A stretch of 29,897 nucleotides of DNA, taken from NCBI GenBank assembly GCA_022563275.1, contig JADFNR010000028.1, forward strand, positions 1 through 29,897, given 5' to 3'. The translations under genes and the position numbers were made by a program. The notes under the pieces are model-generated. The model was not told the origin of the DNA. It did no database searches and saw only the letters and a list, made by a program, of their open reading frames with translations. Source of the DNA: Chloroflexota bacterium. Lineage in GTDB: Bacteria > Chloroflexota > Dehalococcoidia > UBA3495. Of this stretch, positions 15,519 to 23,837 are shown in pieces (position 1 is the first letter of the stretch; each line of letters starts with the position of its first letter).

Positions 15519-16085
15519 ATGACCATCAATTTCGGCGACCTTAGCCGCGGGCTCGTCATCGAATTGGACGGCCAGCCGTGGGAGGTCATGGACTACGAGC
15601 GTCACAAGATGCAGCAGAGGGCGCCGGTTACCCGCATAAAGATGAAGAACCTATTGAGCGGGACGGTGGTGGAGCGCACTTTTCAGCAGTACCACACCGG
15701 GTTTACCGTGGCCGACGTGGATAGCCGGCCCACCCAGTACCTCTACACCGATGGCCATTTCTATTATTTCATGGACCAGGAAACATTCGACCAGTATGAC
15801 CTGACCAAGGAGATTCTTGGGGAATCGCTGGATTACCTGAAAGAGCAGGCAATGGTGGAAGTGGTCTTGTACAACGGATCGCCCATCAGCGTTAAGCTGC
15901 CGACCCACGTCGAGCTTGAAGTCACCGATACACCTCCGGCATTCCGGGGAGACACTGCCCAGGGCGGCAACAAACCGGCGACTCTGGAGACCGGCCTCCG
16001 GGTCAATGTCCCCATGTTCATCACCCCCGGGACGACTATCCGAGTGGATACCCGTACCGGAGAGTACAGCGAGCGTGTGAGTTAG
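15519..16085 (+). CDS. efp: Translation elongation factor P, with non-canonical loop tip
   Basis: EF-P binds between the P and E sites of the ribosome and relieves stalling at polyproline. The 188 residues align without gaps to E. coli EF-P over domain I (DGQPWEV to VVERTF) and carry the domain II/III landmarks TQYLYTDGHFYYFM, SPISVKLPTHVELEV, GDTAQGGNKPATLETG and DTRTGEYSERV. The conserved loop, normally KPGKG, reads KMQQR; the position of the modified Lys34 is Gln33, followed by Arg34. No modification enzyme (EpmA, EpmB, EarP) is in the window. The start ATG follows CGGAGGA by seven bases. The 172-bp upstream gap holds no gene. xseA follows after 3 bp. Confidence 0.96.
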   Translation: MTINFGDLSRGLVIELDGQPWEVMDYERHKMQQRAPVTRIKMKNLLSGTVVERTFQQYHTGFTVADVDSRPTQYLYTDGHFYYFMDQETFDQYDLTKEILGESLDYLKEQAMVEVVLYNGSPISVKLPTHVELEVTDTPPAFRGDTAQGGNKPATLETGLRVNVPMFITPGTTIRVDTRTGEYSERVS

Positions 16086-16088
16086 ACC

Positions 16089-17378
16089 GTGGCTGTCTAT
16101 ACCGTCAGCCAAGTTTCGTCACACATCAAGGAGTCGCTGGAGTCCGATCCGTTGCTGATGGATTTGTGGGTCGTCGGCGAGGTCTCCGGCCTCCGTTCAT
16201 CCTCCGCCGGACATACCTATTTCGGCCTGAAAGACCGGGAAAGCCTGCTGCGCTGTGTTATGTTCAAGGGCCAGAAGGGGGCGGAGCTCCTTGCCGAAGG
16301 CGATTCCATCTCGGCCCACGGTAAGATCACCTTCTACACCAGGGGAGGCACCACCGATTTCATGGTGGACCTGGCCATGCCCGAGGGCGTGGGAGAACTG
16401 GCCCTGGAGTTGGAGCGGCTGAAACAGAAGCTGGCCGCGGAAGGACTGTTCGAGACCAGCCGCAAGCGTCAACTTCCCCGATTTCCCCAAAAAGTGGGAG
16501 TGGTCACCTCCCCCACCGGGGCGGTATTCCACGATATCCGGAACGTTCTGCAGCGCCGGTATCCCCTGACTGAGTTGGTCCTTTCCCCGACCGTGGTCCA
16601 GGGGCCGGACGCCGCTCCCAAGATTGCCGCGGCGCTGGAATTGTTGGACCGGGAGGGCGGCTGCGACGTGATCATCGTTGGGCGTGGCGGCGGGTCCATG
16701 GAAGACCTGTGGCCCTTCAATGAAGAAGTGGTGGCCCGGGCCATCTACGCCTGCAAGACGCCGGTGATCAGCGCCGTCGGCCACGAGACCGACGAGACCA
16801 TCGCCGACTACGTGGCCGACGTCAGGGCTCCAACGCCCTCGGCTGCCGCCGAGCTTGCCGTTCCCGACGCCTATGTGCTCCGGCGGGACTTGGGGATACT
16901 TGGTTCCACACTATACCGGTTGATGCTCGATCAGAATGGGCGGCGCCGCTTCGAGCTAACGGCGGTGATACACCGCATGGAGATGGCCCTGCCGGACACG
17001 CAGACCATGCGCCGCAGGGTCGATGATGTCGGACGGGTGGTGCAGTCGGCGTCGTCAAGGTTGCTGCTGGAGAACAAGATGCAGGTGGAGGGACTCGGTC
17101 TGCGCCTGCGGGCCCTGGACCCGGTGGCCACGTTGGGCCGGGGGTTCTCCATAGTCCGGTTGACGGACACCGGAAAAGTGGTGTCCAGCGCCAAGCAGGT
17201 CTCGGAGGGCGACTCCCTGGAGATCACGGTGGCCGACGGATCGCTTCCGGCGGTAGCGGGACCGGGGGCCTTGGGCAAGGGGGCAAAGACCCCGAGTGCG
17301 GTGCCCCAGGCATTAAAGCCGAAAACAAAAGCGCGATCCAGATCGGGCCAGCCCAGCGGAATGGCCCCTCTTTTGTAA
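16089..17378 (+). CDS. xseA: Exodeoxyribonuclease VII large subunit
   Basis: This 429-residue catalytic subunit of exonuclease VII degrades single-stranded DNA from both ends into short oligonucleotides. The N-terminal OB-fold (about residues 1-100: YTVSQVSSHIKESLE, LWVVGEVSG, HTYFGLKD, LLRCVMFKG) is followed by the catalytic domain with RQLPRFPQKVGVVTSPTGAVFHDI, VIIVGRGGGSMEDLWPFNEE and VISAVGHETDETIADYVAD. A coiled-coil region then leads into LGRGFSIVRLTDTGKVV. The last 40 residues are a Lys/Pro/Ser-rich tail. The start is GTG, three bases after the efp stop, which suggests coupled translation. Length is normal. Confidence 0.96.
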   Translation: MAVYTVSQVSSHIKESLESDPLLMDLWVVGEVSGLRSSSAGHTYFGLKDRESLLRCVMFKGQKGAELLAEGDSISAHGKITFYTRGGTTDFMVDLAMPEGVGELALELERLKQKLAAEGLFETSRKRQLPRFPQKVGVVTSPTGAVFHDIRNVLQRRYPLTELVLSPTVVQGPDAAPKIAAALELLDREGGCDVIIVGRGGGSMEDLWPFNEEVVARAIYACKTPVISAVGHETDETIADYVADVRAPTPSAAAELAVPDAYVLRRDLGILGSTLYRLMLDQNGRRRFELTAVIHRMEMALPDTQTMRRRVDDVGRVVQSASSRLLLENKMQVEGLGLRLRALDPVATLGRGFSIVRLTDTGKVVSSAKQVSEGDSLEITVADGSLPAVAGPGALGKGAKTPSAVPQALKPKTKARSRSGQPSGMAPLL

Positions 17379-17466
17379 CGCCGGCCCCTTGCGGAATCCG
17401 CTTCCCGCTGGCATGCTTGTGCCGCGTGGAAAATGTCTCTGACCAACTGCCCCAGGAGGCTGGACC

Positions 17467-17760
17467 ATGGCCAAAACCAAGAATTCTCCGCCCAAAGAGG
17501 ATGCTACCCCGATGCATCGGGGCACCAGCTTCGAGGACTCCTTCCATCGACTGAGTGAGATGGCTGAACAGTTGGAGGCCGGCGGGCTGACCTTGGCCGA
17601 GGCAACCTCCCGTTTTGAAGAGGGAATGAAGTTGGTGCAATTCTGCAACGAACTTCTGAACAACGCCGAGTTGAAGATTACCGAATTGAAAGAGTCATAT
17701 CGGTCCGCGGGGGCTCAGTCCGGTTTCGACGTCCTAGAAGAAGAAGATTCTGACGAGTAA
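17467..17760 (+). CDS. xseB: Exodeoxyribonuclease VII small subunit
   Basis: This 97-residue helical protein is the partner of XseA. The family pattern is clear: FEDSFHRLSEMAEQLEAGGLTL (residues about 21-42), then ATSRFEEGMKLVQFCNELLNNAELKITEL. A polar N-terminal leader of about 20 residues and an acidic C-terminus (EEEDSDE) lie outside the core. The ATG has GGAGG seven bases upstream. It lies 88 bp after xseA, slightly further than usual, but the pairing makes the call firm. Confidence 0.94.
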   Translation: MAKTKNSPPKEDATPMHRGTSFEDSFHRLSEMAEQLEAGGLTLAEATSRFEEGMKLVQFCNELLNNAELKITELKESYRSAGAQSGFDVLEEEDSDE

Positions 17761-17810
17761 AACTCGGCCAACGGACGGATAATAGTGTTGGGGAGGGTGT
17801 CGACCTGAGG

Positions 17811-18641
17811 ATGTTGAATATCGGATGGTTCTCCACCGGCCGTGGAGAAGGTTCGCGAGGGCTCCTCAGCTTTGTGCGGAAGCGCTTGATCGAGACTGGC
17901 GCCGACGCCCGCATCAGCTTCGTTTTCAGCAACCGGGAGCGGGGCGAGGCCGAGGGTTCGGACGAATTTTTCAAGCTCGTTGACGGTTACGATATCCCCC
18001 TGATCACTCATTCCTCCACAGTCTTCCGGAAGGCTTCGGGGGGCCGCTTCTCCGATCACCGAGAGGAGTTTGACCAGCAGGTGATGGACAAGCTGGCTGG
18101 CCTTGAAGTGGACATTTGTGTGCTGGCTGGGTACATGCTGATCGTGAGTGGAAAGATGTGCCGCCAATATCCACTGCTGAACCTGCACCCCGCCCTTCCC
18201 GATGGACCCACTGGCACCTGGCAGGAAGTCGTTTGGGAATTGATAAGGACGAGGGCGGCCAAAACTGGCGCCATGGTCCACCTGGCCACCGAAGAGGTGG
18301 ACCGGGGGCCCGTTGTATCGTACGTCACGGTGCCCATCACCGGGCCCGGGTTCGACCAGCACTGGGCTGAGCTGCAGGACAAAGACCTGGACCGGATAAA
18401 GAAAACCGAGGGAGAGGAATTCGCCCTATTTCAGGCCATCCGCAGCGAGCAATACCAGAGGGAGCCGTATCTGTTGTTTGAGACCCTGCGGGCCGTGAGC
18501 CAAGGGGAGATTGGCGTCATGGGAGGACAGGTCGTGGATGCTTCCGGAGCGCCCTTAACCGGTCCGATGTCCAATGGCCTCTGTCTCGACCGGCGGATCG
18601 CCCAAGCTATGCTGGAAGACCCGGCGAAAAACGCGGATTAA
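17811..18641 (+). CDS. PurN-like formyltransferase family protein
   Basis: This is a 276-residue protein with the formyltransferase fold of glycinamide ribonucleotide transformylase. The catalytic triad is preserved in the expected context: Asn124 and His126 in LNLHPALPDG, and Asp164 in TEEVDRGPVV. The start MLNIGWFSTGRGEGSRGLL matches the phosphate-binding loop region of PurN, and DICVLAGYMLIVS matches the folate side. It is longer than classical PurN (about 200 residues), with an inserted segment around 60-95 and about 70 extra residues after the core. The proposed reaction is N10-formyl-THF-dependent formylation in purine synthesis, but substrate specificity is uncertain. It may be the last gene of the operon. 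Its stop overlaps the clpX stop, tail to tail, with no terminator between them. Confidence 0.8.
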   Translation: MLNIGWFSTGRGEGSRGLLSFVRKRLIETGADARISFVFSNRERGEAEGSDEFFKLVDGYDIPLITHSSTVFRKASGGRFSDHREEFDQQVMDKLAGLEVDICVLAGYMLIVSGKMCRQYPLLNLHPALPDGPTGTWQEVVWELIRTRAAKTGAMVHLATEEVDRGPVVSYVTVPITGPGFDQHWAELQDKDLDRIKKTEGEEFALFQAIRSEQYQREPYLLFETLRAVSQGEIGVMGGQVVDASGAPLTGPMSNGLCLDRRIAQAMLEDPAKNAD

Positions 18642-19933
18642 GCCGACTTTTGGATGGGATGGGGCGGCAGATCGACCTTTCCGCCATCTTTACTGAATAA
18701 GCCCGGCAGAGCGTCGCCTTCGATCGCGTCACGGTCCACCAGGCAGCGGACAACATCATCCAATGACGGCAGATGGTACATCACGTCCAGGAGTGTATCC
18801 TCGATCACATACCGCAAGCAGCGGGCGCCGGTCTTGTGGTCCAGGGCCCGCTCCGCCGCGGCCTCGAGGGCTTCTTTGGTGAACACCAGTTCGACGCCGT
18901 CCATGCTGAAGAGTTGTTGATACTGTTTTACGATTGCGTTCTTGGGCTCGGTAAGCACGCGGACCAAGGAATCTTTGTCCAGAGACTCCAGGGCCACGGT
19001 CACCGGCAATCGTCCGACCATCTCCGGAATAAAGCCGAATTGCAATAGGTCTTCGGGGGCAACCTGAGTCAGAGCGCTGCCTTCCAGCTTGGAACCGTCG
19101 CGGCCTCCGGCTAGGAATCCCATCTGGGATGATCCCGACCCAAGCCGCCTGGTTATGATCTCTTCCAGTCCGTCGAACGAGCCGCCGCAGATGAATAGGA
19201 TGTCGCGTGTGTTGATCTGGAGGAATTCCTGGTGGGGGTGTTTGCGGCCGCCCTGGGGCGGTACGTTGGCGACGCATCCCTCGATTATCTTCAGCAGTTC
19301 TTGCTGCACGCCCTCGCCGGAGACGTCCCGGGTGATGGACCGGTTCAGGCCCTCTTTGCGGGCGATTTTATCCAGTTCGTCGATGTAAATGATGCCTTTC
19401 TCCGCGCGGTTCACATCCCAGTCGGCGGCCTGGATAAGCCTGAGGAGGATATTTTCCACGTCCTCGCCAACGTATCCGGATTCGGTGAGCGAGGTGGCGT
19501 CACACACCGCGAAGGGGACATCCAAGGTACGCGCCAAGGTTTCGGCCAAGAGCGTCTTGCCGCAGCCGGTGGGGCCGACGAGCAAGATGTTGGTCTTTTG
19601 GAGTTCGACATCCGAAGCGGAGCGCTGGTGTCCGTTCCAGATGCGCTTGAAGTGATTGTAGACCGCGACGCTGAGGACTTTTTTCGCCTTGTCCTGGCCC
19701 ACCACGTAGGTGTCCAGGTCGGAATAGATATCCCGCGGAGCCAGCGGTTTGGCCGGTTCGAATTTCTTGGCCGGGGCGGGGGCTTCCTCTTCCACCACCT
19801 GACCCAGCACCCGGACGCAGTCGTAACAGATGGATGCCTTGCCCTCCCCGGCGATCACCATGTCTGACCGGGGTTGCGGTTTCTCACAAAATGAACATCG
19901 AGAAAGCCTGGTTCCACTTTTACCGTTAGCCAC
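18638..19933 (-). CDS. clpX: ATP-dependent Clp protease ATP-binding subunit ClpX
   Basis: ClpX is the AAA+ unfoldase that feeds ssrA-tagged and other proteins to ClpP. The N-terminal zinc-binding domain has CSFC and CYDC. The AAA+ core shows Walker A in [15 protein letters not shown], the pore loop in [11 protein letters not shown], Walker B in [10 protein letters not shown], the arginine-finger region and the sensor II Arg in [17 protein letters not shown]. The ClpP-docking loop reads QMGF in place of the common IGF or LGF. Two GTG starts are possible: 19939 abuts its ribosome site, whereas 19933 has AGAGGG six bases upstream and is preferred (431 residues). It follows clpP on the same strand, and its stop overlaps the convergent formyltransferase gene. 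Confidence 0.97.
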   Translation of the reverse strand: MANGKSGTRLSRCSFCEKPQPRSDMVIAGEGKASICYDCVRVLGQVVEEEAPAPAKKFEPAKPLAPRDIYSDLDTYVVGQDKAKKVLSVAVYNHFKRIWNGHQRSASDVELQKTNILLVGPTGCGKTLLAETLARTLDVPFAVCDATSLTESGYVGEDVENILLRLIQAADWDVNRAEKGIIYIDELDKIARKEGLNRSITRDVSGEGVQQELLKIIEGCVANVPPQGGRKHPHQEFLQINTRDILFICGGSFDGLEEIITRRLGSGSSQMGFLAGGRDGSKLEGSALTQVAPEDLLQFGFIPEMVGRLPVTVALESLDKDSLVRVLTEPKNAIVKQYQQLFSMDGVELVFTKEALEAAAERALDHKTGARCLRYVIEDTLLDVMYHLPSLDDVVRCLVDRDAIEGDALPGLFSKDGGKVDLPPHPIQKSA

Positions 19934-19975
19934 ACTCACCCCTCTAACCCTGCACTGATCCAGTTTGTGAACTGT

Positions 19976-20617
19976 TTATGAATCTTTTTTCTCGGACTGC
20001 TTTGAGCTAAGAATCTCGTCCACCAAGGAATACTCAACCGCCTGCTCGGCGGTGAGGTAGTAGTCCCGGTCGGTGTCTCGGGCGATCTTGTCGTAGGTCT
20101 GGCCGGTGTTTTCCGACAATATGGTGCGGATCTTATCTTGCAACCGGATGATCTCCCGTGCCGCGATCTCGATGTCGGTGGCCTGGCCCTGGGCGCCGCC
20201 CATGGGCTGGTGCATGTGGACGGTGGAATTGGGCAGTACGTAGCGTTTGCCCTTTTGCCCGCCCGAAAGCAGGATGGTGGCCATGCTGGCCGCCATGCCG
20301 ATACAGATAGTCGAGACTTCGGAATTGATCAGATGCATGGTGTCGTAGATCGCCATGCCGGCGCTGATCACGCCGCCGGGGCTGTTGATATAGAGATTGA
20401 TGCCCTTGTCCGGGTCCTCCCGCTCAAGGAACAGCAACTGGGCGATGATCAGGTTGGCCACCTGGTCGTTTATCGGTGTGCCCAGAAATATGATCCGCTC
20501 TTTCAGGAGAAGGGAATATATATCGAATGCCCGCTCGCCCCTCGGGCCGGTCTCGATGACCATGGGAATCATGGCCTGTGGTACGAATAATCCGCTGGAG
20601 TTAGGAAGGTCTTGCAT
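19976..20617 (-). CDS. clpP: ATP-dependent Clp protease proteolytic subunit ClpP
   Basis: This is a 213-residue serine protease subunit that forms the tetradecameric degradation chamber. The catalytic triad is visible as Ser111 in [11 protein letters not shown], His136 in VHMHQPMGG and Asp181 in [24 protein letters not shown] and [10 protein letters not shown] are the N-terminal and oxyanion landmarks. [10 protein letters not shown] is chosen as the start because AAGGAG lies nine bases upstream; a start at 20647 would overlap tig and has no ribosome site. It lies 13 bp after tig and 42 bp before clpX in the classical order tig-clpP-clpX, so the three are probably one operon. Confidence 0.97.
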   Translation of the reverse strand: MQDLPNSSGLFVPQAMIPMVIETGPRGERAFDIYSLLLKERIIFLGTPINDQVANLIIAQLLFLEREDPDKGINLYINSPGGVISAGMAIYDTMHLINSEVSTICIGMAASMATILLSGGQKGKRYVLPNSTVHMHQPMGGAQGQATDIEIAAREIIRLQDKIRTILSENTGQTYDKIARDTDRDYYLTAEQAVEYSLVDEILSSKQSEKKDS

Positions 20618-20630
20618 CGACGTGGGCTCC

Positions 20631-22022
20631 TTATTCTGTTGCTTCATCGGCCGGCGAAGAATCTTCTTCCGGCGCGGTTTCTTGGTTTAAATCGGAATCT
20701 TGGTTCGAATCGGATTCTTCAGCGGCAGGGCTGGCGGATCCCTCTCCTTGAACTATCTCCACCAACCTGGCCATGATCTTCCGGTTCATCAAAGACGACC
20801 GGATGGACTCTTTAGCGTTCTCCGAATTCAGGGCCTGCTTCATGGACGCTTCCGAATCGCCGCCGGTGGTGGAGATCAGATTGCCGATCTCGGCGTCCAC
20901 GTCCTCGTCGGAGACGTCGATATTCTCCACATCGGCCAATTTCCGCAGGAGCAGCATGGTGTTAAGCCGTTCTTCCGCTTGTGGCTTCATCTGCTCCCTA
21001 AGTTCCTCTTCGGTCTGGCCTACATGACTAAGGTAGTGTTCCATGTCCATGCGCTGGTTGCGTAAGGACCTTTGGCGCTCCTCGTACATTAAGTCTAATT
21101 CGCGCTGGTAGACTAGTTCTGAGGCCTCAATTTTGGCCAGTTTTTTGAGCTCTTCGAGACTGGACTGCTCCAAACGGCGGGTCTCGGCCGCCTCACCTTC
21201 GTCGTTGAGACGCTGTCTTACGTGGTCGGAGAGGGCCTCCAAGGTCTCGAATCCCTCCCGCACTCCCTTTGCGAATTCGTCGTCCAGTTCCGGCAGTATC
21301 TTCTCCTTGACGGCAAGGATTTCCACGTTGAACCGGCACTCTTTGCCGGCGTAGTTCTCCTGGGGGTAATCGTCAGGAACGGGCAGCGTGAATTCCTTGG
21401 TCTGTCCCTCGGTCATGCCCTCCAGATAAACGGAGAAGCCCGGAAAGGGGAGGTTGTTGTCTACCTGGGGAACGAAGTCTATCCCTTGGTCATCGATGAC
21501 CCCATCACCTTCGATCGTCCCTTTGACGTTCATGGACACCAGGTCACCAAAGGCCAACGGGCGTTCCACCGGTTCCCAGGGAGCCGCCTCAAACCGCAGG
21601 TCTTCCAGTACGTGTTCCACCTGTTCGTCGGTGACTTCCACCGCCTCCCGCCTCAGCCGGATCGACTGGAACTCTCCCAGGTCGACGATGGGCTCAAGGG
21701 GCACCACGGCCTTGAACGACACGGGAGCCATGTCGATGACTTCCAACTGGGGTTCCATGAAAGCCTTGATGTCTTCGTCCTTCAATACCTTGTCCAATGA
21801 CTCCGGAATCATGAATTCCAGCGCTTCTTGGACCAGCGCTTCCCGGCCAAGGTGGTTTTCGATCACCGATCGGGGGGCTTTGCCGGGACGAAATCCAGGG
21901 ATGCGGACGCGGCTGGCAACCCTTTTGTAAGACCGGTTGAGAAATGGCTCCTCATCATCGGCATCCATGGATATGGTAAGGGTTATCTCTGTGGTTGTGA
22001 CCGAGTCCTTTGTGACGTTCAA
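20631..22022 (-). CDS. tig: Trigger factor (ribosome-associated chaperone)
   Basis: The protein has 463 residues. It binds the ribosome exit tunnel and shields nascent chains. The ribosome-binding tail has the signature [11 protein letters not shown] (about residues 40-50), with the N-terminal domain ending near residue 115. A PPIase-like middle domain follows ([45 protein letters not shown]). The C-terminal substrate-binding arms are long helices ([19 protein letters not shown] and later). The last 35 residues are an acidic, low-complexity Glu/Ser/Asp tail. The start is TTG with AGAGGA six bases upstream. Transcription probably begins at the extended -10 promoter about 155 bp upstream. Confidence 0.96.
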   Translation of the reverse strand: MNVTKDSVTTTEITLTISMDADDEEPFLNRSYKRVASRVRIPGFRPGKAPRSVIENHLGREALVQEALEFMIPESLDKVLKDEDIKAFMEPQLEVIDMAPVSFKAVVPLEPIVDLGEFQSIRLRREAVEVTDEQVEHVLEDLRFEAAPWEPVERPLAFGDLVSMNVKGTIEGDGVIDDQGIDFVPQVDNNLPFPGFSVYLEGMTEGQTKEFTLPVPDDYPQENYAGKECRFNVEILAVKEKILPELDDEFAKGVREGFETLEALSDHVRQRLNDEGEAAETRRLEQSSLEELKKLAKIEASELVYQRELDLMYEERQRSLRNQRMDMEHYLSHVGQTEEELREQMKPQAEERLNTMLLLRKLADVENIDVSDEDVDAEIGNLISTTGGDSEASMKQALNSENAKESIRSSLMNRKIMARLVEIVQGEGSASPAAEESDSNQDSDLNQETAPEEDSSPADEATE

Positions 22023-22155
22023 CGCCTTTCCTCTCTGTAACCTGCCATGGCCGGGGGTGAATGGCCATCAGAATCGAGTAGCTGATCTACCGACATAAGG
22101 ATGAGCGAACCATCGGCCCAAACGACGGTCCAAACGACGGGCGCAGGTGTGGCTT

Positions 22156-22181
22156 AATCGTGAGTTCGGGTAGCCACGATT
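22156..22181. promoter_or_regulatory. Inverted repeat overlapping the tig promoter
   Basis: A perfect 7-bp inverted repeat AATCGTG/CACGATT (22156-22162 with 22175-22181; centres 19 bp apart) reaches into the -10 element of the tig promoter. A second overlapping repeat GTGGCT/AGCCAC (22149-22154 with 22172-22177) uses part of the same bases. The position suits a repressor site for the tig-clpP-clpX operon. It does not match the CIRCE element. Confidence 0.45.
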
Positions 22182-22187
22182 ATAACA
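22179..22187 (-). promoter_or_regulatory. Extended -10 promoter for tig-clpP-clpX
   Basis: On the minus strand the sequence TGTTATAAT gives a perfect TATAAT with the extended TGN. No good -35 hexamer lies at 17 bp, as expected for an extended -10 promoter. Confidence 0.55.
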
Positions 22188-22317
22188 TACCTTCCTTGCG
22201 GCACTTTCCATAACCAGTCGATTAAACGCCCACGGGATAACCCTCTACATTTGCGGGTGTCTCAAAAGTTAAAGTCCCGGCGCCCCGATGGACTCCGGGT
22301 TTCATGTGTGCTTCCCC

Positions 22318-22386
22318 TTGTCACCCCGAGCTCCGACCGGTGGTCGAGAGTCTCGATGAAATCGGACGCAGCGAGGGGTCTCTTTG
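22318..22386. repeat. REP-like palindromic element
   Basis: The outer arms ACCCC/GGGGT and inner arms TCCGA/TCGGA enclose a small hairpin (TCGAG-AGT-CTCGA). The edges, TGTCACCCCGAG and GCGAGGGGTCTC, resemble a widespread class of short intergenic palindromes. Only one copy is in this window, so membership in a repeat family is inferred from form. Confidence 0.45.
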
Positions 22387-22545
22387 TTCCCGGTGGCTCT
22401 GGTGGTTTCCGGGATGGGAAACTTTCGGGCCCGTTGCCGGTGGACAATTCCAGTATCTGACGGGCATGGTTCCTTATCAATTTCTTAGATTTCGACCAAA
22501 ATTGGCATAAGTTTAAGAAATTATTAAAACTCACCCCAATTTTCA

Positions 22546-22575
22546 TTGACGGTTATGTTTACAAGTTGGTACTGT
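22546..22575 (+). promoter_or_regulatory. Promoter for rsmH-ftsA-ftsZ
   Basis: -35 TTGACG (22546-22551) and -10 TACTGT (22570-22575) are separated by 18 bp in an A+T-rich stretch. The leader to the preferred rsmH start would be about 235 bases. Confidence 0.45.
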
Positions 22576-22817
22576 CAGTTGCAATCGCATCGGCGCAAAA
22601 GTGGTCGGACGACCGGGTCCAATGGATATTTCTTTGGTTTTTCACGGATTTTCGCTGGATTATTGCTGGGAGTCCCTGATACGAAATCGCCGATAAGAGA
22701 AGTTGCCGGCAAGAAGTGATGTGGCCGCCAGATCGATCCTGGCGGATGGGAGCGGCGGTGGCACTGGCAACCCTGACAAGAACAGCGGAATCATCAGTCC
22801 CTTGGCTAACGGAGCTT

Positions 22818-23774
22818 ATGGGCCGAACTGGTCATGCATCCGACGGCGAATTCGTTGTCTCTCACCAGCCGGTACTTCTGACGGAGACCCTCCATCAGTT
22901 GATGCTGCAAGAGGGCGGAGTCTATGTGGACGGCACTACCGGAGAAGGAGGCCATTCCCAGGCCATCCTCCAGACCGGGCCCCAGGTAAAAGCGGTGCTG
23001 GGCATCGACTGGGACCCCCGGTCTCTGGAAACGGCCCAGTCCCGGTTGTCCGGGTTCGGCGGCCGCTTTCTGCCCGTTCCGGGCAACTACGCCGAGATGG
23101 CCGGTCTGGCGGCGGAGCGGGGGATCACCGAGGTTAACGGCGTGCTGTTGGACCTGGGGTTCTCCTCCCGCCAGGTGGAAAGTCCCGGTTACGGCCTGAG
23201 TTTCCAGATGGATGAACCTCTGGACATGCGCTACGACCCTGATGGGGACCTGACCGCCGAAGAGATCGTCAACACCTACGGCGAAAGGGAATTGGGTCAG
23301 CTGATCCGGCGTTACGGGGAAGAGCCGCGGGGCATGAGCATCGCCAGGGCCATCATCAAAGAGAGGCCGGTTGCGACCACCGCCCAGTTGGCTTCCATAG
23401 TAGGCGGAGTCCTGGGGCGCCGCCGCGGTCAGCGGGTAAACCCGGCCACCAGGACCTTCCAAGCCCTGCGCATCGCGGTCAATGACGAGCTCTCGAACGT
23501 AGAGCGAGGATTGGATGCGGCCGTGGGCCTGCTCGTCCCCGGAGGCCGCCTGGTGGTGATCAGCTACCACAGTCTGGAAGACCGGATCGTAAAGTCGTTC
23601 TTCAACCGGGAAGCGGCCACCTGTGTCTGTCCTCCCGGTTTGCCGGTATGCGTCTGCGGTAAAACGCCGCGCCTAAAGATCATCAACCGGCGGGTGATCA
23701 AACCATCCAATGAAGAGGTCCAGTCCAATCCGAGGAGCCGCAGCGCCAAACTGCGGGCGGTCCAGCGGATCTAG
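22818..23774 (+). CDS. rsmH: 16S rRNA (cytosine-1402-N4)-methyltransferase RsmH
   Basis: From this start the protein has 318 residues, close to the usual 310. It methylates N4 of C1402 in 16S rRNA using SAM. The landmarks are HQPVLLTETL at the N-terminus, the SAM loop VDGTTGEGGHS, LGIDWDPRSL, GVLLDLGFSSRQVESPGYGL, RTFQALRIAVNDEL and SYHSLEDRIVK. The Cys-rich turn CVCPPGLPVCVCG and the NPRSRSAKLRAV tail are also typical. The open frame extends upstream to 22716 (GTG) or 22719 (ATG), but these extra 33-34 residues have no match to the family and a poor ribosome site; GGAG lies three bases before 22818, which is also not ideal. ftsA follows after 63 bp with no murein genes between. Confidence 0.94.
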   Translation: MGRTGHASDGEFVVSHQPVLLTETLHQLMLQEGGVYVDGTTGEGGHSQAILQTGPQVKAVLGIDWDPRSLETAQSRLSGFGGRFLPVPGNYAEMAGLAAERGITEVNGVLLDLGFSSRQVESPGYGLSFQMDEPLDMRYDPDGDLTAEEIVNTYGERELGQLIRRYGEEPRGMSIARAIIKERPVATTAQLASIVGGVLGRRRGQRVNPATRTFQALRIAVNDELSNVERGLDAAVGLLVPGGRLVVISYHSLEDRIVKSFFNREAATCVCPPGLPVCVCGKTPRLKIINRRVIKPSNEEVQSNPRSRSAKLRAVQRI

Positions 23775-23837
23775 CCGGGCCGCCGGCGTTGGACGAGACC
23801 AAGGCCCAAATACGGCACCATTAAGGAAGGTGACAGG

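Larger units (their letters stand above)
22023..22817. other. Divergent intergenic region between tig and rsmH
   Basis: A 700-800 bp gap, the largest in the window. It holds the tig promoter and operator, a tandem repeat of CCAAACGACGG (22118-22140), a REP-like palindrome (22318-22386) and the rsmH promoter. No convincing reading frame, tRNA or mraZ gene was found. The frames in it lack ribosome sites and family character. Confidence 0.55.

Noticed and set aside
22262..22546. 94-codon minus-strand frame in the tig-rsmH gap
   Set aside because: It overlaps the REP-like palindrome, lacks a ribosome site and resembles no protein family.
22806..23570. 254-codon frame antisense to rsmH
   Set aside because: A shadow frame; rsmH motifs occupy the whole stretch on the plus strand.
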